Positions 14,252 to 25,189 of a DNA stretch of 64,000 bases are shown in pieces. The DNA comes from Bretschneidera sinensis (lineage: Eukaryota; Streptophyta; Magnoliopsida; Brassicales; Akaniaceae): the NCBI GenBank assembly GCA_023935145.1, contig CM043698.1:34257001-34321000 (forward strand), in the 5' to 3' direction. Made by a program: the position numbers and the translations under genes. Position 1 is the first letter of the stretch; every line of letters begins with the position of its first letter. The notes beneath the pieces are model-generated. The model searched no databases. It was given only the letters and a program-made list of their open reading frames with translations, and was not told where the DNA came from.

Positions 14252-17200
14252 CTAGGATGAATGGTGAGTCCTCTTACGTGAGTGGCCCCGGTCTTTTATA
14301 AAACTCGAGTTTCTGCAAAACAAGTTGCCGAGCTAAACAAAAGAATATTTGTGGACTTTGTCGCAATACAAAGTTTCAGCGATTATCTCAAAAATACTTA
14401 CGAATTATCATCATGCCTTTTACTTGATAACTCCTGTATCTTCGAAGATGGTGCAACCACCTGTTTCAAAACGTTTAGTATGGGACTACATTTTATAACA
14501 AAGATGATATAAGATATGTCTAGTGCAAAATGTGGCAAAGGTACACCAGCACTAGCATGTCACCCACAATTCGTAGAACAGCTAGAAATATAAAAACATG
14601 TCAAGATGACAAGCCCTTCAGGACAGTGGACATAAGAGGATACAGCATCTTGCCTAAATATGCTTCTAAGGTAACTGGAATAGCTCCACCAAGCTGTCCT
14701 CCTGACACAGCCAATGCCTAACTATGGATTTCATATAGATCATCGTTAAGAACAGTCCAACTAATGGGCCCTTAGAGTACGTTTAGTAGGAGAGAAAAGC
14801 TAGAAGAATAGAAAAGAAAGAAGATTGAGTTTTTCCATGATGTGTTTAGTAGAGAGGATAGAAAACAAAGAGAAAAGAAAATAGTTTCTCTTACCCTTGT
14901 TTAATAGAGTGGAAAAGTGAGAGGAAAGAAAATGTAAATAAGTATTATTTTTATCATTATATCCTTAATAATGTTGATGGATATTAATGTGAGAGAACAG
15001 ATGGGGATCAATTGATAATCTCATCTCTTTTTTCTCCCATTTCCCACTCTCTAACTCTCTCAATTTTGAAGGATTATCATTTGTACATGCAAGAGGAAAA
15101 CGTCAATCTTCTTAGTTTTTTTTACTCACTTTTCTCTCCTACACCAAACAAGAGAAAAGTTCATTCCACACTTTTCTTTCCTCTCACTCTTCTCTTTTAC
15201 AAGTTTACCCCTACTTTAATACCCTAATTAACGTTAACTTTGAAAATAGTAACAATATAAAGGATATAATGGTAAAATTGTATTATTTGCCCTTTCTTTC
15301 CTCCAATTTTTTTCACTCTACTAAACAAGGGAAAGTGAAAACTATTTTCTTTCTAGTTTTCCATTCTCTTTACTAAACATGTGAGAGAAAAAACATATGG
15401 TCTCGCTTTTCTGTCCTCCTAGTTTTATTTCCTCTCTTTTTTCTTTCCTTCACTTTTCCTTCCAACTAAACATGCCCTTAGAGTTGGAGATCTCCAAGTT
15501 AAATCAGATGGCGGGTGGACTGATCACAAGAGTTAGGTGACAATGGATTACGAATCCAACTCCTCAAACGATTCTCTTTTACAAGAGAGGGACAGAAATT
15601 CAAAGAACATGACATAGAGTGATAGTTGTTCAAAAGAATTGAGCAAAAACAGAAATCATAATATTGCCAAAAGATGCAATGGATAGAGAAAAATCATAAT
15701 CTGACAAAATTATCAGATATTGCGATATAAAAGTACCAATATCCAAATCACTGACATATTGCCAAAAATGTATACTTACAGGGAGGCCTAATTGTTTGAT
15801 GCTTCTGCTATGGGCTTCCAGATATTCTTCATAAGACTGCAATAAAAAGAACAGGCCTTAGCCACTTATCAGGGTGAAAAAATCATGCATAAGACACAAG
15901 ATTGTTCAACAAGGAAAAAAGTTCCTATAACAAACTAAAAAATGGCAACATAATCTTTTTGTCATCCAAGAGGACCAAGATACAAAAATAATAATGCAGA
16001 ACATACATAAAGGACTCCCCTGACAAGCGTTCTTGTGGCAGCAGGGACTAAAATGGCACTAAGAGACAATTAACTGATAATCAGATTCTACAAGGTATTT
16101 CAATCTATAAAGAATCTACCTTATAAGAAACAACATCACAAGTTAACTCCTAGCATGAAGCCAACATCAAACTACTCTAGATAGCCTCCATGAATGAAAG
16201 AGAAATCGGATATTCTCAATTGCACAGGGCATTAGAGAAGAACAGACTTAAAATGGGTGCCATTACTCATTAGTCATTGCAATCCCAAATACCAAGTGCA
16301 ATAATTCATCAACCAAACCCATGAGAAGTGAAAGGAAACCAATTGGCTATTCTCAGAAGTCAGAATAGATAGGTTTTAAGTAAGCTGGTCCAACCTGATC
16401 AACAGAACACACTCCAATAGATAACTTAATTCAACTAAGCCTCACCCAATTACAGTTAAATGAAATTACCAATACGTATTGGTGAAACAATTAATGCATA
16501 CACAGAAAAGAAAAAGAAAAACTCCTCAATTCATATGACTGCAATGAAATATCCATTTTAAAGATACAAAATTTTAATTAAAAAAAGAGCACACATTACA
16601 CTCAATTAGAACAAAGAAAGTATGTGATAGGATCACAATACCATTTCAAGAAAATCATCCTCAGTCAGGGTACTGGCATGCGGACTTTCTGCAGACAAAC
16701 CCCACAAATCAAATCGAGAAGACATATCTTGGTCTGCCTGTAAATTATTTAGCGAGTGTTTCATCCTTGTGACTTTTGGTGCACCAGAGGCAATATGCAA
16801 ATATTCAGTAGCCCCAGAAGCCCTCTGTTGTGCTAAATGAAATCTACTTGCTTCAGTTTGATGTTGGTAGAGTAAGGGAGGATAAGGCATGGGTGTCCTG
16901 GCCCATGACATATGCAAGGGAGGCATGTTATACCATTCATCTCCTAAAGAACATGGAGCGTCTATACAAGGCCCTTTTATACGATGATCATCCCTGGGAA
17001 AATTATTCCAGCATAAAGTCAAGACAACTACCAAGGCTCGTGAACTTGCTTTGACAAAATACAGCGGCTTTCAGCTTTTAAGAAGATACCTATTGAGTGA
17101 GCCATCCTCATCGCTCTTTCCATCAAGGAGCTCACACAGTGCTTCCCCAATATCTACAGGTAATTCCTGGAAAGAGCACATGAATCAAATTCATAATTTA

Positions 17201-19851
17201 AACTGCCTTTTCAACATGCAAAGGAAGAAAAGAGTCACTTTATATAAAGGACACCTGGCAGTCTCTGCTAATTTTTACAGGTTTGTAGTCATTCAATGGA
17301 TTCTTCAGATGAAGAGTCTTTTGGAAGGGCAAGTCATTTAACCGCAGCCATTTGACCTTAAAACTGCGTCCCCAGGGATTACTTTTACCACTTCCTTGAC
17401 ACCAAACATTGTCTCGCCTCCACCCAACAGAAGACATCATTTGGGCATACCCTTGGAAGAAACCACTCATGTTGACACTAAAAATTAAAATGACTTTACC
17501 AGAATTCTGCAAGACAAGTAAATGCTTTTCTATAAAGCATCAAGAACGAGAATACAGTGCGTGACTTTGGAATAAGAGAATCTTACATGAAAAGCTTCTT
17601 CCAAAATTGGCTCATTCATAACTTGAGTGGCCCAAATTCCTTTCTCGATTGACAATTGGATATTATCGTAGTTCAGACTCTTAATGACAAAATATCTCGT
17701 TTTGTACAGTTTACCCTTTTTATTTGCATTTGAAGTTTCCACCCAATCATGAGAACTCCCCCTTCCTTCTGCCTTGGAGGGATAGCCATCCTCATCAACT
17801 TTGTAGCCTGAGCTCTCTGCCAAAAAGAAAATAAATTTCAGCTTATAAATGCATTGAAAATGCAAATTTGAAGAAAAAAATCAGCACGAACACTGAAAAT
17901 AAATACCCTCGCATATAGAATAAATGAATTGATAAGCATCACTTGTAGGTCATTTTTTTATCAATCACATCACTTGTAGGTCTTACTTTGAACTATTATA
18001 AATATACAAAAATCAGCAAGACAACTGAAAATCCACTAGGACATCATCATACTTCAAACTTCTACTACACTGATAACCAGACAAAATAGATACAGTACAT
18101 TACATTCTTCATTTTAAAATAAAAGAATCAGCAAAAATATCCATACAGAGGAGATCTTTGACTTAAGATGTAGTTTAAGAGTAACTAAGCCATAGACATT
18201 TGATTGCGCAAGTGTAACAAAGCATAGGACATAATGCATTTATAGAGACAGTATGCATCAGAAACAAAATTCCTGAGAAGACTCTAGTCTGCACAAAAGC
18301 AATGCAAAGATATTGAAGAAATAACTTTGCCCTCCATCAAATCCACATTTTCATCCATATCAACTTCACGAGGCTAAAAGTACCACACAATAATACACTA
18401 GTCATGCCATGACATAAACATGGATTGTCCCATACAAATCTCCAAAAAGCAGAAACTATTTTAACTACTACAAATGAATCATTCTTCAAAAACTGAGATT
18501 TGTGAGCAAACTTTTACATTCAAAAGAAGGACAATTGCATTGCAAAAGCATTTTTCACATTTAGAAAATCATAGACTATAAGCATTAAGAATATGGACTT
18601 ATACAAAATTTCCAGCAAAGTAAAATCACACAAATTTCTAGAAAAGCTAAACCCTCCCAATACTTCAAATTAGACAAACCTCTCCCAGAACACTGTTAGC
18701 CTGTTACTCTTCTGAATACGCTACTGCATCTAGCTCTTAAATGCTTGCCTTTGCTCCATTAAAATATATATTCAGTTCAATAGATTTACTTTGAGAAGCC
18801 TTTGATTTAAGAAGTGTTCTACCCCCCTCTTATCAAGTTTGTGAGTCCTGCAGGGGAGAAGCCATAACATATACTCAACAGATGTTGGAGTCAACTACAT
18901 CCATAATTGGTTTCTCAACACCAGTACCAAGCTGACTTTTTCAGTAAAAACTATGCATGATGTGTGTTCTGCAGCAATGTCCCCTTTTTGCTCCAGCATC
19001 CATTTATACTACTCTTCACTTCAGCATCATGGAACTTGAAGTTTCACCATCTTTCTTTAGAGTAAAGTTACCAACAGCAAGTTTTCCATGTAACTGTGAA
19101 ATTCTGTTCAGGATGTAAAACTTGTGCATACCAATACATTACATCCTCGGAGAAACACTAGATTATCCACTTGTACATGCTTCAGCATCGTTGAAACAAA
19201 GAACTTGATGTAAGAGCTCACTATGCAATTCTTAGATGGATTGGAAAAATATTGTAGGCGAATTGATTAGGAGTGATTTAATATAACCAAAGTCATCCAC
19301 TGCACTATCCTTCAATCATTTGATATTTGAATTCGTACTGATTGCATACTGGTGAAGACCAGTCTCTTAAACATTGTATCTTAAAGCCATTTCACTATGA
19401 GTTTTCATGAATTTCTGATCTTTATTTCTGCTTGTGCTGTATCTACTGTGTTTTTTTAAGTGTACGCTGTATCTACAGTGTTACAAAGCTTGTCAGCCAG
19501 TCGTATCGAAAAGAGGAGGAAATTGTTGTGAGGAGATGGCCGACATAACACACGACCACAAGCAAAAATGTGCATGCATGAGCAAAAGCAAATACGTGCA
19601 CAATGCGCACACACAAGACACATTAAATTCTACATAATTAAAACAGCTGATGAATTATTTTTCTATCTCAAGGATAACTTGTCTGAGTTTGACACTTGCA
19701 ATTTCTGGTGCATTGTGGATGGATTTTCATATTATTAACCTGACAGTAATACCAGATTACATGTGGAGTTTGGTTTGTATGTGTATATCAGTATATGTAT
19801 TTATATTATATTTTATTTTATTTGCTTTTATTTTATATTTATATTATCCAC

Positions 19852-19903
<52 letters not shown>

Positions 19904-20319
19904 GCAGAATAATGGCGAAGGCTCAGCTAATAAGCACCCATTCTCTTATTTTAAATAACTTATTGATGCAGGCTTTTGGTTCAACTCTTATTAATTAAAA
20001 TGAAGACAAAAAAAAAGGTACTCTCTCACCCCAAAAACGCATGCATACCAAAGCGAAAGATGAAAGCAAAAAGGTTATCTCCTCAGCCAAACAATACATA
20101 TACATACATAACAAAGGGAAAGATGGAAGCTTCAAGGCATTTAACCTACATCAAAGCTACTTGAGTATAGAAATTTAAAATCACAAGCAAATAGATACAA
20201 ATAAATAGAAACCTGCGCTATTTATTACCTGGATCATCTGAGTTCCCCATGTCATGTTTCCACTCAGTCACCGATGAATCAACCACGGATGCATTTTCCT
20301 TCGCAGTATCAGAAGACAT
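14252..20319 (-). CDS. YTH-domain m6A reader (plant YTHDC-type)
   Basis: Eight coding exons (minus): 20229-20319, 17587-17816, 17255-17506, 17090-17166, 16642-17044, 15780-15836, 14402-14460, 14252-14312. All have GT-AG borders and the phases close on a 409-aa protein. The YTH domain spans about residues 65-205 (KTRYFVIKSLNYDNIQLS, EKGIWATQ, KVILIFSVNMSGFFQGYA, YKPVKISRDCQ). It binds N6-methyladenosine in RNA through an aromatic cage, here likely W92, W142 and W152. A 30-residue N-terminal tail precedes it. The C-terminal half is unstructured and includes FDLWGLSAESPHA and the end KDRGHSRKRTHHSS, a basic Ser/Arg tail. It most resembles the short plant DC-type YTH protein (Arabidopsis At4g11970 type), from memory of the family. 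A 5' untranslated exon probably lies at about 21101-21190, spliced to 20335. The exon 5 acceptor is the least certain border. Confidence 0.88.
14604..14721 (-). other. Unidentified coding-like patch in a YTH intron
   Basis: On the minus strand a 37-codon frame reads ALAVSGGQLGGAIPVTLEAY and then LGKMLYPLMSTVLKGLSS before a stop. The plus strand is also open (14530-14721). The minus reading has a weak leucine-rich-repeat look (GGAIPVTLE), but I cannot assign it to a family. It lies in the intron between exons 6 and 7, just outside the MITE, and no splice signals join it to the YTH frame. It may be a captured gene fragment or chance. Confidence 0.25.
14778..15474. mobile_element. Mutator-type MITE in a YTH intron
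   Basis: A 697-bp element flanked by the perfect 9-bp direct repeat CCCTTAGAG (14769-14777 and 15475-15483). The two halves are long imperfect inverted repeats of about 200 bp: the left arm starts TACGTTTAGTAGGAGAGAAA and the inverted right arm starts CATGTTTAGTTGGAAGGAAA. Both contain GAAAATAGTTT, CCCTTGTTTA and CATTATATCCTT in the same order. A 9-bp TSD with long TIRs is characteristic of Mutator-like elements. No transposase is encoded, so it is non-autonomous. It sits in the intron between YTH exons 6 and 7. Confidence 0.88.
17817..20228 (-). other. Intron 1 (coding) of the YTH gene
   Basis: A 2.4-kb intron between donor gtaata (20223-20228) and acceptor ggcag (17817-17821). It contains a TA/GA microsatellite (19851-19903) and AT-rich sequence with short unrecognised open frames. 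No second gene was seen. Confidence 0.6.
19851..19903. repeat. Compound (TA)n(GA)n microsatellite
   Basis: About 30 bp of TA repeats run directly into about 22 bp of GA repeats, within the first coding intron of the YTH gene. Confidence 0.95.
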
Positions 20320-20956
20320 GTCCTTATTTTACCTCCTATTTCACGATGCAGTTGTAAACCAAAAACACAAACAGGAAAAAGAAGCAATATAGCACTACAG
20401 TAAGTCAAAAAAATAAAATGAATAGACTCCAGCAATACCGCCGAGTGGAACTCAAATGAACTTTCAGAATCTCTCACTCGGTTTCAGCAGATACCAGTGA
20501 ATAATAACTGAAGCACAGAACATCATTACCACAACAAACATAAAATAAACCACTGAGAGAAAAGCACACCTCTCATACTAAGTAGGTACCAAATATTCAA
20601 ATAACACATGAAACAACAAGAGAAATCTTCTAGTGATTCCCTCTAAAATAAATAGTGCATTTAGAAAATTGTGAACCATTAATACTATTCTGTTTTTAGT
20701 ATTCTAATTAGTAAATTACCCTTATCCATCTCATATTTACACTCCCTATCAGTACTGCTTAACATTCGAAAATGATAAACCCACGAATAGCTCACCGAGA
20801 GAAATCGTAACATTAAAATTTTAAATTCCCCTTCCTTTCTTTCTCCCGTATTCTCAACAACTAAACAAAGCATTAATCCAACAAAATACACACAAAACAA
20901 CCCTAATTAACTAACCCAGAAAAAAATCTCGTAATGAAAATGCACACAACTATATA

Positions 20957-21030
20957 CATACACAAATACGCCCACATACATACAGATGTATCATACACAA
21001 ATACGCCCACATACATACATACAGATGTAT
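20957..21030. repeat. Tandem duplication of about 36 bp
   Basis: The unit catacacaaatacgcccac...acagatgtat occurs twice head to tail (20957-20991 and 20992-21030); the second copy has one extra CATA. It lies in the presumed 5' untranslated intron of the YTH gene. Confidence 0.9.
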
Positions 21031-21100
21031 ATGCAAGTATATGACAGTACACAGTGAGAAGATCTCAAGCAGAACAAAGAAGTAGAAAGAGAAAGCATAC

Positions 21101-21190
21101 CTTTTACTAGAGGAAAAAAAGCAAAACAGAGAAGTTAAGTGTGTGAGATGTACACAAAGTAAGCTGTGTGTTTTGTCTGATTTTTTTGGT
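21101..21190 (-). other. Probable 5' untranslated exon of the YTH gene
   Basis: On the minus strand ...tctagtaaaag is followed by the donor gtatgc at 21095-21100. An acceptor aaatag lies just before the ATG at 20319 (exon resuming at 20335). This matches a 5'UTR intron, common in plant genes. The transcription start is not visible, so the 21190 limit is approximate. Confidence 0.4.
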
Positions 21191-22362
21191 AATGTACCGA
21201 GCCCTAAGTTGCCCTTGTCGATCCCAAGAAAATGTAATCCAGTTTTGGCCTTTGTTTTTTTTCGGTTATTATAATAATATGATTACCTGCGGGTAAGGGA
21301 AGTTAGCAATCGAACGGACAACATCAAGATGGGAGGTTCATCGGACGGAGATATGTCCGATTGTGATTTTGGGGTCTCGTCGAAAGAGAAGGAAAAATTT
21401 TAAACCACAAGCGGTTAAAAAAAATTGACCTAAATATTTTTGGGCCTAACAACAATGAGCTTAATTGGGTCAACTACCTATAGTTTGGGGTATATTACAG
21501 TTATTACCTTGTTCTTTATATTGTTCAAATTAGAATCACAATGTTACGAATTTGTTGCAATTAGTGACTCAAGTCTAATTTCACTACCGAATACATTACG
21601 TCTGTCTGCCTCATGTGCTCCTTTTGAACGATAAAACTGTCCATATTTAATATACAGTGATGAGCATTCATAAGTTTTTACTTTAAATCATGTGAGTTAT
21701 ATATCAAATTTTTTTTAAATAGAATTAATTATGTGATCGATAAGAAAAACTAAACCAAAATTAATCATAAAAAAAAGTAAGTCATGATAAACCAGTAGTC
21801 CTCACGAGACAGATTGTATCACAATGCACATTCACACAATAATATATAAATCATTCATACTTTTTTTATTTCTTTCTGATTTAAAATAATTCACATGTAA
21901 ATCTCCTAACATATATGTTAAATATTTTTTATTTATAATTAAATGGGGGAATACCAAAAATTAATTAATGTTTTTTGCAAATTCTAAATAATAAAGCATG
22001 ATCATTAATGATTCAGCTATCAATAGAAAATTAGAAAGACAAGCAAATCTCATTCTATTTATTTAAGATTTGGATAATATCAATTGATAACATTTTTCAT
22101 ACTATAATAATTTTTTAAAAGGTTAGATCATGGAGAAATTTTTGTCTAACTATGTGCTATAAAAAACACATTGCAACATTTTTTATTATTTGATGAAAAA
22201 AATCTCTCAATTTTTCTTTTTTATCGTTTCATTCAATAGTAAAAAAAATATTTTGTATTATGTATCTCTTTTATGACAAAAAATTAGATGCAATATTTTT
22301 TCTAAGTTGTAAGTAACTGATAATTCAACAAGATGAACTTTTGCTATTAACCTCCTGTGAAG
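21191..22362. other. AT-rich intergenic region
   Basis: Spacer between the divergent YTH gene and the bHLH pseudogene. It contains short open frames and A/T runs only; nothing is recognisable. Confidence 0.5.
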
Positions 22363-23365
22363 ATGGCAGTTATCTCATCAACAAGAGTGGTCATTTCCGG
22401 CAGCGGGGGAAAGCTTCCACCAGCTTTAGTGTCAATGATGATGAGACACTATGACTATAAGAAGAAATCATACGCAGAGACATTGAAAGACTAAGAAGGC
22501 AAGAAATGGTTACCCTTTACAGGACTTTAAGGCTGTTTTTTTTTTTGTGAGGATTAGACTCAAAATCTAATTAAAGAGTATTGAAGATCCGATTAAAACA
22601 TGAAGATTTTGATCAGGTAGAAGCAAATCTGGATCAAGAATTGAAATGTTTGGTGATTTGAGTCAAAAGAGAAATTTGTTGGGATGCTCATCAAATCCCA
22701 TATCGGAGAAAAGTGTTATGGTAAATAGTTCTAGTCTCATGTCATCTGCGTCAAAAGGATGTGAGTACTAGTTATTATAAATATAGGTATCAAGAGGCGT
22801 AGTCCTTCACTCCTATTGAATATTAGGTGTATTTCAATATGGGGATCTAAGGGTTGATTGAATATTGGATTTGTTGGGGTTTTGGATTGTGAGATTAGAG
22901 AGAGTTTTCATACAGTTTTGTCTATAAAAAATTATGTATTGTGATGTAGTGAGTTTCAGTAGCTTTTCTTCGTTAAAAAGTTGTGTAATTTGTTTTGAGA
23001 TGTTAATATTTCCGACACTCTTCAACATATCAAGGTCAACTACTTTAATTTAATCACCTTTTTTTAGTATTAACTTCCAATTTTTATTAATCTGTCTTTC
23101 ATGATTTGCAATTTAAATTGTTCAGCCTTTGTGATCACACAAGATTAATTACTAGCTACCATGTTGATTGATTTCAGGAAAAAGCACGATATCGGATCAT
23201 ATGCATGAGGCTGTGAATTATATAAAAGATCTACAGAACAAGATCAAAGAATTAAGTAACAAGAGAGACGAGCTTAATAGATTCTGCAATTCATCGCACA
23301 GTACTCCCTCTTCTGCAACAGATCAATGTTCACAAAGTAATTGTCCTCAAGGCAATATACGGTGA
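22363..23365 (+). pseudogene. bHLH transcription factor pseudogene (bHLH118/120/125-like)
   Basis: The basic region and start of helix 1 are at about 22462-22535 (IIRRDIERLRRQEMVTLY, RTLRL). Helix 2 is at 23178-23310 after a tttcag acceptor (GKSTISDHMHEAVNYIKDLQ, NKIKELSNKRDEL). This is the pattern of the plant bHLH group containing AtbHLH118/120/125, where the intron falls inside the loop. The residues that should join them (LLPLEYIK) are replaced by a T run, and no donor fits. Upstream in exon 1 the frame SFSVNDDETL is broken twice before the basic region, and a third exon was not found. It would have bound E-box DNA as a dimer; this copy cannot encode a full domain. Confidence 0.8.
22677..23027 (+). 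repeat. LTR-like insertion inside the bHLH pseudogene intron
   Basis: The 351-bp stretch begins TGTTGGGATGCTC and ends CACTCTTCAACA. It contains CCCATATCGGAGAAA near the start and a TATA-like ttataaatata (about 22776-22786), a layout common in short plant LTRs. I found no target duplication and no second copy in the window, so the ends and even the class are unproven. Confidence 0.35.
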
Positions 23366-25189
23366 TCAGACCTTGTTTGGCAGGAGTTGAGGTTGTTATA
23401 AACACTTATTTGAGACATGAATTTTTTCTTTCTAGAGTTCTCGGAGTTCCAATCGCGGGAGGGCTAAATGTTGCAAATTGCATTTCAAACTCAAGTAAAT
23501 GAAAGATTAAAACACAATATTATTGTGTAGGAGGTAATATTAATTATAAATTCTTAATCTATGAATTTAATAACAAAAGTTTTCAAACTTTCAATTAATT
23601 ACAATGTAATTTTTTTAAGCATTATTTAACAATGAAATTATCTTTAAAAACTTAAAAATAAAAGTAATTTTATCATATTTTTGTAAGCATGCAAAGATAA
23701 ATGTGATGAAAAAAATATAAGATTTTTTTAAAATTCTAACTGCATATTGTCAAATTCGAGTGCATATAATATTTTTAAAAGATCATGAATTGACTATCGA
23801 TAGATCAGACCAAATCTCATGAAATTCGACTGCATATCGTCAAATCTAATCGGATCTAAAGCGATCAAATTATAGTTGGTCGAACAACATGCAAGCGGCA
23901 AGCCTCATGTCCATCACCACAAGTAGGACTGAAATCAAACCGAGCTTTTATCGAATTATTTAAGCTCGAGCTTGGTTCGATTGAGCTCGAACTCGAGCCT
24001 GAAACTTAGGCTCGAATAACTTATCGAACTGAGCTCGAATACCTTAAAGTTCGGCTCGAAAAACTCTTGAATAGTTTGATAAGGTATTATCGAGCTTGAG
24101 CTCACCAATATTTATTTAATATTTTTATTTATTAAAATTATATTTCGAGCTCGAGCTCGAGCTCAAACTTGAACAGGTAATCCAAGGCTCAGGCTCGAGT
24201 TTGAGCTCGAATAGGCTCAATTGCTATCGAGCTCGAGCTTTCATAAAATTTATCAAATTCGAACTTAATTTTCGAGCTTGATTCGAGCTCGAGATCAAAC
24301 TCAAGCATATTCATTTAAGCTCAAATCAAACTCAAATACCTTAATATTCAGATACGATTAAACTCGAATCCACCTCTAACCACAAGCAATGATATAAATA
24401 GTTTACGATGATTACAAGAGAGAATTAATGGATTTTGGTATTGTGGTTTTAATTAAGGAGTCTGTGTTTGATGCTATCACTGGGCCAGCTTTGGATACTT
24501 TTTCGAATCTTGGTCATTTTGGTGAAGTTTTGCTAACAGCAGTCATGAAGTGTTTTTGTTCAAATATTTCCTTAATTATTAAGCCAGATGTATTTTTAAA
24601 TTTAAATTTATGGTTTTTTTTGCTCAAAGGAGTTGGGGTATCTGCAATTTCTTTTGTCCTTTTTGACATAAAAATACATAAATAGTTAAACAGATGAGAT
24701 CAAATCTTTTTTTTTTTACAGAAAATTAAAGAAAAAAGATGAAAGAGAAATAGTTTGTTCTAACATAAAGAAAGATGACATTTAGAACAAGTCAAGGGGA
24801 AAGTAAATAGGGATACTTTTGGGTTTTCCAATGAATATGCTGAAATGGATTAAAGTTGGACTAAAAACTTAACGTCTAACACGGTTAAGTTCACAGAAAA
24901 GACATCTGTTAAGAAATATCAAAAATCGAATAAAATAAAAAGATTTTTGGCATTTCTAAAAAAATGAAGGAAGTAAGTGGAAGACCTCCTAATTTAAGCA
25001 TCTTTTTTTTTTTGTAATTTTTCCAAATTTAAAAACCTAAGTGGTCCATATAATTCAAATTACCGGTGTAATTTATAATAAAAAAAAATTCAAACGTGCG
25101 GTAGTGTACCTACCCACGCAACAAAACCAAAACAGGCGTGCTTCCTTCTCGTCATCAGTTTTGTTTCTCGTCTAAATACAATTTCATCA
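23366..25189. other. Intergenic region upstream of HPPR1
   Basis: AT-rich spacer containing the TCGAGC-rich tract at 23935-24372 (listed separately) and an unrecognised 85-codon open frame at 24428-24685. The last 150 bp contain the HPPR1 promoter; no clear TATA box stands out. Confidence 0.45.
23935..24372. repeat. Degenerate GAGCTCGAGCT-rich tract
   Basis: More than twenty overlapping degenerate copies of GAGCTCGA/AACTCGAG on both strands, spaced by AT-rich DNA. Similar tracts occur at 34555-34700, 37350-37870 and 38500-38950 inside the RNase H-bearing repeat family. No coding sequence or terminal repeats belong clearly to it here. Confidence 0.7.

Noticed and set aside
22834..23028. 64-codon minus-strand frame
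   Set aside because: It lies in the LTR-like insert of the bHLH pseudogene and resembles no protein.
24428..24685. 85-codon plus-strand frame with hydrophobic stretches
   Set aside because: It looks protein-like at first (VVLIKESVFDAITGPALDTF) but has no identifiable family, no splice partners and no promoter signals, so it is not called a gene.
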